NCBI GenBank assembly: GCA_025055175.1
Contig: JANWYT010000002.1
Span: 296,958-360,957, forward strand
From: Anaerolineae bacterium
GTDB lineage: Bacteria > Chloroflexota > Anaerolineae > Aggregatilineales > Phototrophicaceae
Direction: 5' to 3'
DNA length: 64,000 bases
In this document: one piece after another, positions 45,717 through 54,801 of the stretch
How the letters are laid out: each line of letters starts with the position of its first letter
How positions within the stretch are numbered: position 1 is the first letter of the stretch
Translations under genes and position numbers: made by a program
The notes under the pieces: generated by a model
Database searches by the model: none
What the model saw: the letters and a program-made list of their open reading frames with translations, nothing else
What the model was told of the DNA's origin: nothing

Positions 45717-47153
45717 TCAACCGAGATAAGCAGCCAGGCTGCGAGCTTGCTTGAGTGCGGTTGTCGCTTCTTGGCTTGGCTCAGCCAAAATCAGGGGTTG
45801 CTCAGGCTTCGTACTTCCCAGTGCGGCTGCTGCTCGTGTCAGATCATCGGTGGAAGGCTTCGGTGGAGTAGGCGGCGGCGTGAGGACGCCAGTGACGCCT
45901 GTCGTGCCGCTGATGGTGCTGGAAGCGTTCTCTTGCAGACGCTGGTTGGCGTTTTGCTGCCAGTATTCAACAGTCTTGCTCACTTCTGCGATCGTCACAG
46001 TGGGGAATTCGATGGGGATGAGTTCGCCCTCGCGCTCAGACCAGAACGCATCGATGAAGCGAAGCAGCGATGGATGAAAGTTGGGCAGCTTTTCACTGCG
46101 CTCACGAGCAACTTGACGACCCACAACGCGCGCTTTGACGGCAGCTTGCAGCTCTCCATGTTCATCCTGGCTTTGGATGGTTGCTACAACGTGAATGCCG
46201 CACGCTTCGCCGTGCTTGACAATCTTCAACATAGCAGGTAGCCAAGAGTCGGCAGACTGCGACCAATCAGCGTCGGAGAGCGAGTCAATGATGAGCAAGA
46301 TACGCGGAGACTCTGGCCGATTAGCTTCTTGTTGAAGTCGATTGAAGGCGCGAATGTCGGCCACGTTATGTTCCTCAAAGAGCTTCTGGCGGCGAGTGAT
46401 CTCTTTCTGAAGGCCGTCCAGCAAACGCTGGCCATGTTCGGCCTCGTTCAGCCAGCGCCCCAGAGCATGAGGTGCGTTGGTAAAGGCCCGATAAGCCTCG
46501 GCGCTCTTCCCCAGCAGAGCCAAGCGCAGCTCAGCTGGCGTGTTGAGTAGCAGCAGGGTGAGTACTAAACTGCGGATGAAATTCTGACGATTGCTCTCAA
46601 CCCCGATCAGCAGTACATGCCCCAGAGCAGCAAGGTCGCGCACGATGAGAATTTGTTCAAGGGTGATCCCAAACGGCACGCTGGTATATGTGGGCATGTT
46701 GCGGTAGTGATTACGGACGAGCAGGCGACGCAAGCTCAGGGGACGATGGGCATTGGTGCGCAAGAGAATGCCGAGGGCATCTTCATCGTCAGCGATTTTA
46801 GGCATGAAGCCAAGTGTCCAGTCCGGATGGTTCTCAGCGATCTTAGCCAGGCTTTTCTTGATCTCCGCGGCAGTGATCGTGCGACGGCTGCCTAAGCGAC
46901 CTATGGTCTCTGGTCGCGCAACGTAGAGGGTATATGAAGGCATGGAGCGAACGTTGATGATCCGCGCAGGCGTCTCAAGATCGGTCAGTTCACGCTGAAT
47001 GGTGAGCATGTGTTCACGAATCGAGCCGTCACCGCCTGGTGGAGTCGCACCCTGCTCCAGGATTTCCGCGACGGAAGGAGTGAGCCAATTGGCGTTGTCC
47101 ATGCGACTGTAGAGTTCTGGCACGATATTCTCTCCGTTGCGCAGATCATTCAT
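45717..47153 (-). CDS. FtsK/SpoIIIE-like protein with degenerate Walker A
   Basis: 478 residues to the TGA. The core (about 155-385) follows FtsK-family ATPases: TLEQILIVRDLAALGHVLLIG leads into the P-loop position, ILLIIDSLSD is a Walker B (D290), KHGEACGIHVVATIQ matches the (R)AAGIHLILATQ segment, and FHPSLLRFIDAFW matches the end of FtsK motor domains. But the P-loop position reads GVESNRQNFI (184-193), lacking GxxGxGK[S/T], so ATP binding is doubtful. No membrane segments. The C-terminus becomes Thr/Pro-rich before the stop. A pseudo-motor or adaptor is likely. Confidence 0.75.
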   Translation of the reverse strand: MNDLRNGENIVPELYSRMDNANWLTPSVAEILEQGATPPGGDGSIREHMLTIQRELTDLETPARIINVRSMPSYTLYVARPETIGRLGSRRTITAAEIKKSLAKIAENHPDWTLGFMPKIADDEDALGILLRTNAHRPLSLRRLLVRNHYRNMPTYTSVPFGITLEQILIVRDLAALGHVLLIGVESNRQNFIRSLVLTLLLLNTPAELRLALLGKSAEAYRAFTNAPHALGRWLNEAEHGQRLLDGLQKEITRRQKLFEEHNVADIRAFNRLQQEANRPESPRILLIIDSLSDADWSQSADSWLPAMLKIVKHGEACGIHVVATIQSQDEHGELQAAVKARVVGRQVARERSEKLPNFHPSLLRFIDAFWSEREGELIPIEFPTVTIAEVSKTVEYWQQNANQRLQENASSTISGTTGVTGVLTPPPTPPKPSTDDLTRAAAALGSTKPEQPLILAEPSQEATTALKQARSLAAYLG

Positions 47154-47169
47154 GACTTAGACTATAGCA

Positions 47170-47175
47170 TATAAT
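47170..47175 (+). promoter_or_regulatory. candidate -10 (TATAAT) for the lipoprotein gene
   Basis: Perfect TATAAT about 50 bases before ATG 47224; no convincing -35. It lies in the short divergent gap with the FtsK-like gene. Confidence 0.4.
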
Positions 47176-47223
47176 GCCAAAAGCCCAAAACGCCTAATGC
47201 CCGCGAATTGCTCGGAGGATTCG

Positions 47224-47739
47224 ATGAGACGCCCGCATGTCGCTTGGTTGAGTCTGATGATATTGGTGGCTTGCGCAGCAGAAGATCGTTCTGCTCAGCA
47301 GACGCTGGAAGCAAGTCAGCTTCGCATTACTCCGATCGTACTAACGCTCACGTTTGAAGGATCATGTGCCGAAGATACCTATCGGTTGGAGCAGTGGCTG
47401 GGCATGAGCATGACAGCGCGCCAGAACCTGAGCCGTTTGGTGGAGATTGCGCTCAGCCAAGAGCGAGACAAAGTCGGTAGACAGATTGAACTGCTGGTGA
47501 GTATGCGCAATGGCATGGCTTCTCTGCCTGCGCCTGACTGCGCAGCAGAAGCCCATCGCCAGCTCATTCAGGCGATTGATTTGGGCTTGGATATGACACA
47601 AAGCTATGTCAGCGGCGCAGTGCAGACATTAGAGGTCAAACGCGGCGACTGGCAACGCCTGCTCACGGGCTTGGACAGTCAGTACCAAGACTTAGGCCGT
47701 CTGTTGCAGGCGCTGATTGATACAACACCAGCTCCGTGA
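47224..47739 (+). CDS. putative lipoprotein
   Basis: 171 residues beginning MRRPHVAWLSLMILVACAAE, with a lipobox (LVAC) giving a lipid-modified Cys at about residue 18. The mature part is helical and charged, and keeps a few scattered Cys. I do not recognise the domain. ATG 47224 is chosen because GGAGG sits 6 bases upstream. It is followed by tRNA-His on the opposite strand. Confidence 0.7.
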   Translation: MRRPHVAWLSLMILVACAAEDRSAQQTLEASQLRITPIVLTLTFEGSCAEDTYRLEQWLGMSMTARQNLSRLVEIALSQERDKVGRQIELLVSMRNGMASLPAPDCAAEAHRQLIQAIDLGLDMTQSYVSGAVQTLEVKRGDWQRLLTGLDSQYQDLGRLLQALIDTTPAP

Positions 47740-47771
47740 CACAGAAGAAGACCATCATGACGCTTTAGGTG

Positions 47772-47844
47772 GGTGGTAGATGGGGCTCGAACCCACAACC
47801 ACCTGATCCACAATCAGGCACTCTGCCATTGAGCTACTACCACC
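47772..47844 (-). tRNA. tRNA-His (GTG)
   Basis: Minus-strand cloverleaf: acceptor GTGGTAG/CTACCAC with an extra 5' G opposite C73, typical of tRNA-His; anticodon stem CCTGA/TCAGG with loop TTGTGGA (anticodon GTG); T-arm GTGGG TTCGAGC CCCAT. CCA is not encoded. Confidence 0.95.
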
Positions 47845-47881
47845 GTACGCAGCGAATTGTAGGCCAGAGACCATAAAAAAT

Positions 47882-48532
47882 CTAGCCTGACTTTGCGCTC
47901 TTGTTTGCAACCAAAAGCTGTACCTGCGTGCGACCCAAATCGCGGTTGACAAGCTCCGCTTCAAAACCACAGCTCGCCAGCAAGCTCCGCCAATCCAAGA
48001 CGCGAGCCTCGCGCTGGCCAGTGATACGATAGAGCCATTCAATGAAGCGCGCGAATGGATCGTGGCCTTTCAAATCGCCGCTGAGGGCGACGATCAGACG
48101 ACCTTGAGGGAGCAGGACACGATGCGCTTCGCAGAGCGTGTTTCGGCTGATGATGAAGTCGGTAGGGAAAGTCGTCACAATAGCGGCAAAGGCCCGATCA
48201 GGGAAGGGAAGCTGCTGAGCCTGGCAGCGCACTAGTCTCGGTTGTGTTCGGCGTGCTAGTTTGCGCCAAGCGATGAGTCCCATCTGCGGCGAAGAATCAC
48301 ATCCCAAGCTTTGGTAACCACGTTCATGCAAATCGAGCTGTAGGTCGCCTGTGCCATGTGCCAGTTCCAGCACGCGCCCTGTTCGGGGATGAGGTAGGTA
48401 GTTAAGAGCGCTGCGCTGCCAGGATCGCCATGCACCAAGCGACACGAGCCGACTCACCGCGTCGTAAGTGAAGGCCAGCTCGTGGTACAGGAGACGAAAG
48501 CCGAAGCGCACCAGACGCGACCAGACGTTCAA
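47882..48532 (-). CDS. class I SAM-dependent methyltransferase
   Basis: 216 residues. It has the SAM-binding VLELAHGTGDLQLDL motif I, the acidic GCDSSPQM region, and HRVLLPQGRLIVAL (motif III). Start MNVWSRLVRFGFRLLYHE. It follows the Rieske gene by 21 bases and is the last gene of the suf operon. The substrate is unknown; a UbiE-like fold is visible but not enough to name it. Confidence 0.85.
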   Translation of the reverse strand: MNVWSRLVRFGFRLLYHELAFTYDAVSRLVSLGAWRSWQRSALNYLPHPRTGRVLELAHGTGDLQLDLHERGYQSLGCDSSPQMGLIAWRKLARRTQPRLVRCQAQQLPFPDRAFAAIVTTFPTDFIISRNTLCEAHRVLLPQGRLIVALSGDLKGHDPFARFIEWLYRITGQREARVLDWRSLLASCGFEAELVNRDLGRTQVQLLVANKSAKSG

Positions 48533-48553
48533 CTTCGCACGTCTTTCAATAGC

Positions 48554-48892
48554 CTAGAGGGCAATCTCGATCATGCCATCCTGGACGCGCGTCTCATACC
48601 AGGGGACATCGATCAAGGCCGGCGCATGCACTGCCTTGCCGCTGCGAATGTCGAAGCGCCCGCCATGACGCGGGCATTCAATCTCATAACCATCCAAAGG
48701 CACTGGGCTGCCATCAGCGCGTTCTGTGAGTGTGCCGCCGTCATGTGTGCAGAGGTCTTCAATAGCGTAGAGCTTGCCGCTCACGCGGAAGACTGCAATC
48801 CACTTGCCGTCAACCTCAAAGACTTCGCGACTGCCTTCAGCAATGTCCTCATCGGCGCACAGCACAACCCATGTACTCGTCTTCTTACTCAT
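48554..48892 (-). CDS. Rieske 2Fe-2S protein (non-heme ferredoxin type)
   Basis: 112 residues with ligands C48, H50 (LCTHDGG) and C73, H76 (ECPRHGGRF), the Rieske pattern. Soluble and without a membrane anchor. It starts 8 bases before the sufU stop (overlap), as in many SUF operons where such a Rieske protein follows SufU. The family is firm; the electron partner is unknown. Confidence 0.93.
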   Translation of the reverse strand: MSKKTSTWVVLCADEDIAEGSREVFEVDGKWIAVFRVSGKLYAIEDLCTHDGGTLTERADGSPVPLDGYEIECPRHGGRFDIRSGKAVHAPALIDVPWYETRVQDGMIEIAL

Positions 48893-49280
48893 CTTCTACT
48901 CTCTCCCAGGCGCGTTGATCCAGGCTTCCTACGATCAGGGTCTTGAGCGACAAAAGTGCGCACTTGATGCGATTGATGGTAAGGGGAATGCCAATCATGT
49001 CCAAGACATGTTGTTTGTTAATTTTGAGCGCCTCTGCATACGGCTTGCCGACAAGCTCCTCGCCCAACATAGAAGCGGCAGCTTGGCTAATAGCGCAACC
49101 TTCACCATCCCAACCCACCTCGCGAATGATGCCCGCGTCGTCGATGCGCATGGTCAAGCGTAAGCGGTCACCACACAAGGGGTTATGCTCTTCGTGATCG
49201 AAGTTGTTGGGCATGAGCAAACCCCAGTTGCGGCCATGCCGTGCATGATCGAGGATAAGTTCACGATACATCTCTTCCAT
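48885..49280 (-). CDS. sufU: SUF scaffold/zinc-dependent sulfur acceptor SufU
   Basis: 131 residues of NifU-N/SufU type, which takes persulfide sulfur from SufS. Cluster or zinc ligands C36, D38, C62 and C107 lie in NPLCGDRL, GEGCAISQAA and IKCALLSLKTL. Start ATG 49280 (MEEMYRELILDH), with AGGAAA upstream. It lies 10 bases after sufS and overlaps the Rieske gene by 8 bases. Confidence 0.94.
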   Translation of the reverse strand: MEEMYRELILDHARHGRNWGLLMPNNFDHEEHNPLCGDRLRLTMRIDDAGIIREVGWDGEGCAISQAAASMLGEELVGKPYAEALKINKQHVLDMIGIPLTINRIKCALLSLKTLIVGSLDQRAWERVEDE

Positions 49281-49290
49281 CAAAAATTTC

Positions 49291-50538
49291 CTAGAGTGCA
49301 AAGGCGCGGCGTGTCTTGTAGAGCGCTTCGGCCAGCTTGTCTACTTCTGAAGGGGTGCTGTAGAGGTAAAAGCTCGCTCTAGCGCTTGCGGTGACACCTA
49401 AGTGCTGGTGCAAGGGCATGGCGCAGTGATGGCCGGCTCGGACGGCTATCCCGTCCGCGTCAAGGAGCTGAGCGACGTCGTGAGCGTGGATGCGCTCTAA
49501 CGTGAATGCCGCTACGGCGCCTTTGCGGCATGCATCGGGGCCATAGACGGTGATGCCAGGTATTTCGGACAGACGCTCCAGTGCATATTGGATGATGCTC
49601 TGCTCATGACGGTGGATAGTCGTCATGCCCAGTTGACCTAGATAGTCAACGGCAGCTCCTAACCCAATTGCCTCTGCGATGCTAGGTGTGCCGGCTTCAA
49701 ATTTGTAAGGTAGCTCGTTCCAGGTACTGCCTTGCAGAGTTACCTGTGCAATCATGTCGCCACCACCCTGATACGGTGGCATGGACTCCAGTATAGCACG
49801 CTTGGCGTATAAAATGCCAATCCCAGTTGGGCCAGCCATCTTGTGGCCGCTGAAGACGAAAAAATCAACGTCAAGTGCCTGAACATCGACAGGCATGTGC
49901 GGTACGCTCTGCGCACCGTCTGCCAAGAAGAGCGCTCCATGCTGATGGGCCTGACGTGCCATGTCTGCAATAGGATTCACTGTGCCGAGGACGTTAGAGC
50001 AGTGAACAACGCTCACCAGCTTGACGGAGCGCTGAGTCAGTAGCCGCTCGTAGACCTCAAGGTCGAGTTGGCCGTCAGAAGTCACGGGTATGTACTCAAT
50101 GCTAAAGCCGCGTTCTGCGGCCAAAATTTGCCAGGGGACGATGTTGGCGTGATGTTCCATGACGCTCGACACCACCACATCACCAGGGCCGAGATTGGCG
50201 CGTCCCCACGTCTGCGCAACCAAGTTGATGCTCTCCGTTGTGCCGCGCGTAAAAATGACTTCGCGCCAGTTAGACGCATTGATGAAGCTGCGAATTTTCT
50301 TGCGCGCGCCTTCGTAAGCCAGGGTGGCGCTCTCGCTCAGTTTGTGGATGCCTCGGTGGACGTTGGAGTGCGTAGTACGATAATACTCGTTCATCGCTTC
50401 GATCACCTGGCGCGGCTTTTGACTGGAAGCAGCGTTGTCCAGATAGATGAGTGGCGTGCCGGGATGGTGTTCCTGGTGCAAGATAGGGAAGTCGTTGCGC
50501 ACAGCTTCGACGTCGTAAGGCAGAGTCGGGTGGGGCAT
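49291..50538 (-). CDS. sufS: cysteine desulfurase SufS
   Basis: 415-residue PLP enzyme supplying sulfur for Fe-S assembly. PLP Lys in FVFSGHKMAGPTGIGILYAK, catalytic Cys in RAGHHCAMPLHQHLG, and the class V aminotransferase start VRNDFPILHQ. NAASSQKPRQVIEAM matches group II (SufS). It sits between sufD and sufU. Confidence 0.96.
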   Translation of the reverse strand: MPHPTLPYDVEAVRNDFPILHQEHHPGTPLIYLDNAASSQKPRQVIEAMNEYYRTTHSNVHRGIHKLSESATLAYEGARKKIRSFINASNWREVIFTRGTTESINLVAQTWGRANLGPGDVVVSSVMEHHANIVPWQILAAERGFSIEYIPVTSDGQLDLEVYERLLTQRSVKLVSVVHCSNVLGTVNPIADMARQAHQHGALFLADGAQSVPHMPVDVQALDVDFFVFSGHKMAGPTGIGILYAKRAILESMPPYQGGGDMIAQVTLQGSTWNELPYKFEAGTPSIAEAIGLGAAVDYLGQLGMTTIHRHEQSIIQYALERLSEIPGITVYGPDACRKGAVAAFTLERIHAHDVAQLLDADGIAVRAGHHCAMPLHQHLGVTASARASFYLYSTPSEVDKLAEALYKTRRAFAL

Positions 50539-50582
50539 GAGCTGTTCCTAATGTGAGGGGCGCATTCTGCACCCCCATGATG

Positions 50583-51917
50583 TTAACCGAGAATTTTCGC
50601 CTCAATAGCTTCCTGAAGGCGCTCGCGGACGCGATCAAAAGGAATGCGCTGGAGCAACTCATCAAAGAAGCCATCGATAATCATCAGTTCAGCCTGAGGA
50701 CGAGTGATACCACGACTAGTCAGATAGAAGATGAGCTGTTCTTCCAGCGTACCAAAGGTGGCTGCGTGCGAGCATTTCACATCATCGGCTTCAATCTCCA
50801 GGCCAGGGATGCTGTCCATGCGGGCGTCGCGGCTGAGCAGCAAGTTACGGCAGGCCTGGAAGCCATCGATCTTCTGCATTTTGGGCAGCGACTTAATCAT
50901 GCCCTGCCAGAGCGTGCGGGCTGTGTCTTTGGCAGCTCCCTTGAACAGTAGATCGCTGGTCGTTAATGGGGCGTTGTGGTTTTGTTGTGTATCCAGGTCG
51001 AAGAACTGATTCTTATCGGCGAAGAAGAAGCCGCTAACGCGACCAGTGGCGCCCTTGCCGTCTAGCTCAACTTCGATGAATGCCTTCGTCAAGCGGCTGC
51101 CCATAGTGCCGATGATCCAGTCCAAGTTGCCATCGCGGCCTACGCGAGCGCGCTGGTGGCTGAATTCGAAAGTCTGACGACTCCAATCTTGGAGAGAGAC
51201 GTAGCGCAAGTTAGCTGCGTCACCCACGAAAATCTCGCTGGCGCCGATGTAGCTAGCGTGAGCGCTCGTCTCTGCGTTCGCGTACTCAATTTGCACAGTG
51301 GCCTGAGCATTTTCGCCAACGACGACTAGCGTATGGCCGAAGCTAGCGCCTGCGTGTGTGTTGTAGATGACGACATGCAGAGGAACTTCGAGGGCCTTGC
51401 CGCGCGGCACATGGATGAATGCGCCGTAAGACCACATGGCAGCGTGAAGAGCAGCGAATTTGCCATCGCTGGGCTTTACGGCCTGCGTCATGAGGTACTG
51501 ACGCACCAACGCTTCATGATCGTGTGCAGCGCTTAACAGGTCACAGAAAATAACGCCCTGGGCTTTCAGCTCATCGGCTAGTTCATAGCGTACGAGCTGA
51601 CCGTCGACGAAGACCATCAGTCCACCTTGCCGATCGCCGACTAGTGGCTCAAGGTGTTTGGCGGGGACTTGCTCAACGGTTGCACCGTTAGGTGTGATGA
51701 GTTTCTCTGCTTCATCCCAGCGAATGTGGCGGTAATCCGTGCGCCGCCACTCTTCTTCCAAGTGCGGCATGGGTAGGCTTTCGTAAATAGACCAAGCCTG
51801 GCGGCGAAGATCGCTCACCCAAGTTGGTTCTTGCAGTCGTTGGCTGAGCGCTTCGACGCTGGCCCAAGTGTAGCTGGGCTGGGTTTGCGCTTGGGAGCGC
51901 CGTCTGATAGCAACCAC
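50583..51917 (-). CDS. sufD: SUF scaffold subunit SufD
   Basis: 444 residues; partner of SufB in the SufBCD scaffold. The C-terminal beta-helix core has NHNAPLTTSDLLFKGAAKDT, DGFQACRNLLLS, and the conserved end HAATFGTLEEQLIFYLTSRG. As usual it lacks the full set of SufB core cysteines. Follows sufB. Confidence 0.94.
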   Translation of the reverse strand: MVAIRRRSQAQTQPSYTWASVEALSQRLQEPTWVSDLRRQAWSIYESLPMPHLEEEWRRTDYRHIRWDEAEKLITPNGATVEQVPAKHLEPLVGDRQGGLMVFVDGQLVRYELADELKAQGVIFCDLLSAAHDHEALVRQYLMTQAVKPSDGKFAALHAAMWSYGAFIHVPRGKALEVPLHVVIYNTHAGASFGHTLVVVGENAQATVQIEYANAETSAHASYIGASEIFVGDAANLRYVSLQDWSRQTFEFSHQRARVGRDGNLDWIIGTMGSRLTKAFIEVELDGKGATGRVSGFFFADKNQFFDLDTQQNHNAPLTTSDLLFKGAAKDTARTLWQGMIKSLPKMQKIDGFQACRNLLLSRDARMDSIPGLEIEADDVKCSHAATFGTLEEQLIFYLTSRGITRPQAELMIIDGFFDELLQRIPFDRVRERLQEAIEAKILG

Positions 51918-51977
51918 GTTATCGCATTCTCCTGATGAAGTAGAGCGTGTCTAGCGCGCTCTATGAAGCAGTCTAAG

Positions 51978-53426
51978 TTAGCCGATTGAGCCTTCAAGCT
52001 GAATCTGGATGAGACGGTTCAGTTCCAGCGCGTATTCCATAGGCAGTTCTTTAACCAGAGGCTCAAGGAAGCCGTTGACGATCAAAGCGTTAGCTTCGTC
52101 TTCGCTAAGGCCACGCGACATCAGGTAGAAGAGCTGATCCTCGCCAATCTTGCTCACTGAGGCTTCATGACCCATCTCGACGCGCTGGGCGTCGATCTCA
52201 ATGGTAGGGTAAGTATCAGAACGACTCTGATCGTCTAACAGCAGAGCATCGCAGACGACGTTGCTCTTGCAGCCTTCTGCACCCTCAGCAATCTTCAACA
52301 GGCCGCGATAACTGGCGCGTCCGCCGTCTTTGCTGATGGACTTGCTAATGATCTGGCTAGTCGTGCGTGGTGCGAGATGGGTGATCTTAGCGCCGGCGTC
52401 TTGGTGCTGGCCGCGCCCTGCGAAGGCAATCGACAAGACTTCGCCATGCGCACCCTCTTCCATTAGAATAACGGCGGGATACTTCATGGTGAGGCGGCTA
52501 CCCAGGTTGCCGTCTACCCATTCCATCGTAGCATTGCGATAAGCAACCGCGCGCTTGGTCACCAAGTTATAGACGTTGTTTGACCAGTTCTGGATGGTGG
52601 TGTAACGGCAGCGTCCACCAGCTTTGACGATAATCTCTACAACGGCGCTGTGCAAGCTGTCTGAACTGTAGATGGGGGCGGTACAACCTTCGACGTAATG
52701 GACATAAGCGCCTTCATCAACGATGATGAGGGTGCGCTCAAATTGGCCCATGTTCTGCGTGTTGATGCGGAAGTAGGCTTGCAGAGGCATTTCCACGTGG
52801 ACGCCCTTTGGCACGTAAATGAACGACCCTCCTGACCAGACAGCGGTGTTCAAAGCAGCGAATTTGTTATCGGACGCTGGGATGACCGTGCCGAAGTATT
52901 GGCGCACCAGGTCTGGATGTTCGCGCAGGCCACTGTCCATGTCTAGGAAGATGACGCCTTTGGCTTCCAAATCGGCGCGGATGTTGTGGTAGACTGACTC
53001 GCTATCATACTGTGCGCTGACACCATGCAAGTACTTCTGCTCAGCTTCCGGGATACCCAGACGATCAAAGGTCTCTTTGATCTCCGCTGGAACTTCGTCC
53101 CAGTCTCTTTCAGTCTTGTCAGTGGCGCGCACATAATAGTAGATATCGTCGTAGTCGATGTCGTCGAGGTAGCCGCCCCACTTGGGTGTGGGCTTTTGTA
53201 GGAAGATGTGGTAAGCCTGCACGCGCAGATCGGTCATCCATTGCGGCTCGCCCTTCATAGCGCTGATTTGGCGCACGATCTCTTCATCAAGGCCCTTGCG
53301 ACTCTTGAAGCTATACTGCACGTCATCGTCGTGAAAGCCGTATACTTCTTCGTACGACGCACGAACGTCCTTGAGCGCCATCTCGTCTAGGGTCAGCTGC
53401 TTCTCGCTAGGGACATACTCTGTCAT
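51978..53426 (-). CDS. sufB: SUF scaffold subunit SufB
   Basis: 482 residues, with the SufB hallmarks [55 protein letters not shown], and [20 protein letters not shown] near the end. Together with SufC and SufD it assembles clusters. It lies 28 bases after sufC. Confidence 0.97.
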   Translation of the reverse strand: MTEYVPSEKQLTLDEMALKDVRASYEEVYGFHDDDVQYSFKSRKGLDEEIVRQISAMKGEPQWMTDLRVQAYHIFLQKPTPKWGGYLDDIDYDDIYYYVRATDKTERDWDEVPAEIKETFDRLGIPEAEQKYLHGVSAQYDSESVYHNIRADLEAKGVIFLDMDSGLREHPDLVRQYFGTVIPASDNKFAALNTAVWSGGSFIYVPKGVHVEMPLQAYFRINTQNMGQFERTLIIVDEGAYVHYVEGCTAPIYSSDSLHSAVVEIIVKAGGRCRYTTIQNWSNNVYNLVTKRAVAYRNATMEWVDGNLGSRLTMKYPAVILMEEGAHGEVLSIAFAGRGQHQDAGAKITHLAPRTTSQIISKSISKDGGRASYRGLLKIAEGAEGCKSNVVCDALLLDDQSRSDTYPTIEIDAQRVEMGHEASVSKIGEDQLFYLMSRGLSEDEANALIVNGFLEPLVKELPMEYALELNRLIQIQLEGSIG

Positions 53427-53454
53427 TTGTCGTCATCCTTCTCTCAAAAATTGC

Positions 53455-54243
53455 TCAGTTGGCTTCAATTGCGGCCAAGTGCTTGGTACGGAAGCGTTCA
53501 TAACCTTGCTCCTCCAACTGAAGGGCCAGCTCAGGGCCACCGCTCTCCACAATGCGTCCGGCGAACATGACGTGGACGAAGTGCGGCTTGATGTGGTTGA
53601 GCAGACGTTGGTAGTGTGTGATGACCAGCGCGCCCATCTGGTCATTCATCAGCTTGTTGACGCCCTCGGCTACAATGCGCAGCGCGTCGATGTCCAGGCC
53701 GCTATCGGTCTCGTCCAGGATGACCATCTGCGGCTCAAGGACGGCCATTTGCAGCACTTCGGCTCGCTTCTTCTCGCCACCGCTGAAACCATCATTGAGA
53801 TAACGACCAGCGAAGGTCGAATCGATGCCCAGCATCTGCATCTTCTGGCGCATGAGCTTGGTGAATTCTGGAATGCTGATTCCTTTGCTGTCTGGGTCTT
53901 TGGCCTTCATGCGCGCATTAATAGCGTGGCGTAGGAAGTTAGCCAGGGTGACGCCAGGGATAGCGACGGGATACTGAAAAGCCAGGAACAGGCCCGCGCG
54001 GCTGCGCTCGTCAGGCTCCATTTCCAGCACACTCTCTCCGTTGAAAAGAATCTCTCCTTCCAGAACTTCGTAGGTCGGGTTGCCCATCAGGACGTTGGCG
54101 AGGGTGCTTTTGCCAGAGCCGTTTGGCCCCATGAGGGCGTGGATTTCACCGGCCCTAATCGTCAGATTCACGCCGCGCAGAATCTCGGTCTCTGCGCCTT
54201 CAACGCGAGCGTGCAAGTTGCGAATTTCTAGAGTAGCTGTCAT
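53455..54243 (-). CDS. sufC: SUF ATPase SufC
   Basis: 262-residue ABC-type ATPase driving the SufBCD scaffold. Walker A GPNGSGKST, signature FSGGEKKRAEVLQM, and Walker B MVILDETDSGLDIDAL are intact. It is the first gene of the operon, under a good promoter, with order sufC-sufB-sufD-sufS-sufU-Rieske-methyltransferase. Confidence 0.97.
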   Translation of the reverse strand: MTATLEIRNLHARVEGAETEILRGVNLTIRAGEIHALMGPNGSGKSTLANVLMGNPTYEVLEGEILFNGESVLEMEPDERSRAGLFLAFQYPVAIPGVTLANFLRHAINARMKAKDPDSKGISIPEFTKLMRQKMQMLGIDSTFAGRYLNDGFSGGEKKRAEVLQMAVLEPQMVILDETDSGLDIDALRIVAEGVNKLMNDQMGALVITHYQRLLNHIKPHFVHVMFAGRIVESGGPELALQLEEQGYERFRTKHLAAIEAN

Positions 54244-54274
54244 CCGTGTGACCTTTCCACGTGATTAACGGGTG

Positions 54275-54284
54275 TTAAATTTAA
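54275..54284. other. short palindrome in the suf leader
   Basis: TTAAATTTAA lies between the suf promoter and sufC, about 30 bases upstream of the start codon. Its position suits a repressor site, but it is short and AT-rich, so chance is possible. Confidence 0.3.
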
Positions 54285-54311
54285 TCCGTACCCTATGGTT
54301 AAACTGCCGAT

Positions 54312-54341
54312 AGTATATCAAGCCTGAGTCAACCCTGTCAA
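54312..54341 (-). promoter_or_regulatory. suf operon promoter
   Basis: On the minus strand TTGACA (54336-54341), 18-base spacer, TATACT (54312-54317), with a TGA just before the -10 (extended -10). Leader of about 60 bases to sufC. Confidence 0.75.
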
Positions 54342-54398
54342 TAAAAATGAAAATCGTCTAAAAAATTATAGCAAAACTCTCATAAACTCCCCTGAGCT

Positions 54399-54428
54399 TT
54401 GACGTAGCGCGAGGAGATATGCTAGGCT
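54399..54428 (+). promoter_or_regulatory. promoter of the MIP18 gene
   Basis: TTGACG (54399-54404), 18-base spacer, TAGGCT (54423-54428) preceded by TGC. Divergent from the suf promoter about 60 bases away. Confidence 0.55.
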
Positions 54429-54462
54429 TTAGTGAGACAAGCCGATACGGGAGGATAGTTAA

Positions 54463-54756
54463 ATGGCTACCGAAGAGAGTTTGCGCGAGGCCCTGCGCTC
54501 GGTTGTCGACCCCGAAATTGGGATGAACATCATCGAATTGGGCTTAGTCCGCAACGTGGAGATTTATGACGACCGCGCCCATGTGCTGATGATTATGACG
54601 ACGCCTTTTTGCCCTTATGCACCGCAGTTGCTGGAGCAGACGCGGCGCACGGCCCAAGATCACCTCGGCGTCCCCACCACGATTGAGATGGGCATGGAGA
54701 TGTGGGATCCGAGCATGATGGAAGATGGGGCAGCTAGCGAGTGGGGGCTGTTCTAG
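54463..54756 (+). CDS. MIP18 (DUF59) family Fe-S assembly factor (SufT-like)
   Basis: 97-residue single-domain protein: SLREALRSVVDPEIGMNIIE, VLMIMTTPFCPYAP with the conserved Cys, and an acidic C-terminus. Members act in Fe-S maturation; divergence from the suf operon supports that role. A GGGAGG site is 9 bases before the ATG. The same domain also forms the N-terminus of Mrp at 35.4 kb. Confidence 0.92.
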   Translation: MATEESLREALRSVVDPEIGMNIIELGLVRNVEIYDDRAHVLMIMTTPFCPYAPQLLEQTRRTAQDHLGVPTTIEMGMEMWDPSMMEDGAASEWGLF

Positions 54757-54764
54757 ACTAGGCG

Positions 54765-54788
54765 GGGCTGCGAGATGGCTCACAGCCC
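54765..54788. terminator. hairpin between convergent MIP18 and M23 genes
   Basis: GGGCTG (54765-54770) pairs with CAGCCC (54783-54788), without a T-run; possible weak bidirectional terminator. Confidence 0.35.
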
Positions 54789-54801
54789 TGCTGTGATCGT
54801 C

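Noticed and set aside
45717..45719. TGA in the FtsK-like gene as a selenocysteine codon
   Set aside because: It lies in a linker with no redox partner, and the only nearby hairpin begins 2 bases after TGA, too close for a SECIS; a Trp-to-stop change is simpler.
45480..46241. Open frame of 253 codons on the plus strand over the FtsK-like gene
   Set aside because: It overlaps the end of the LCP gene and has no domain; the minus-strand frame has clear FtsK motifs and a winged helix.
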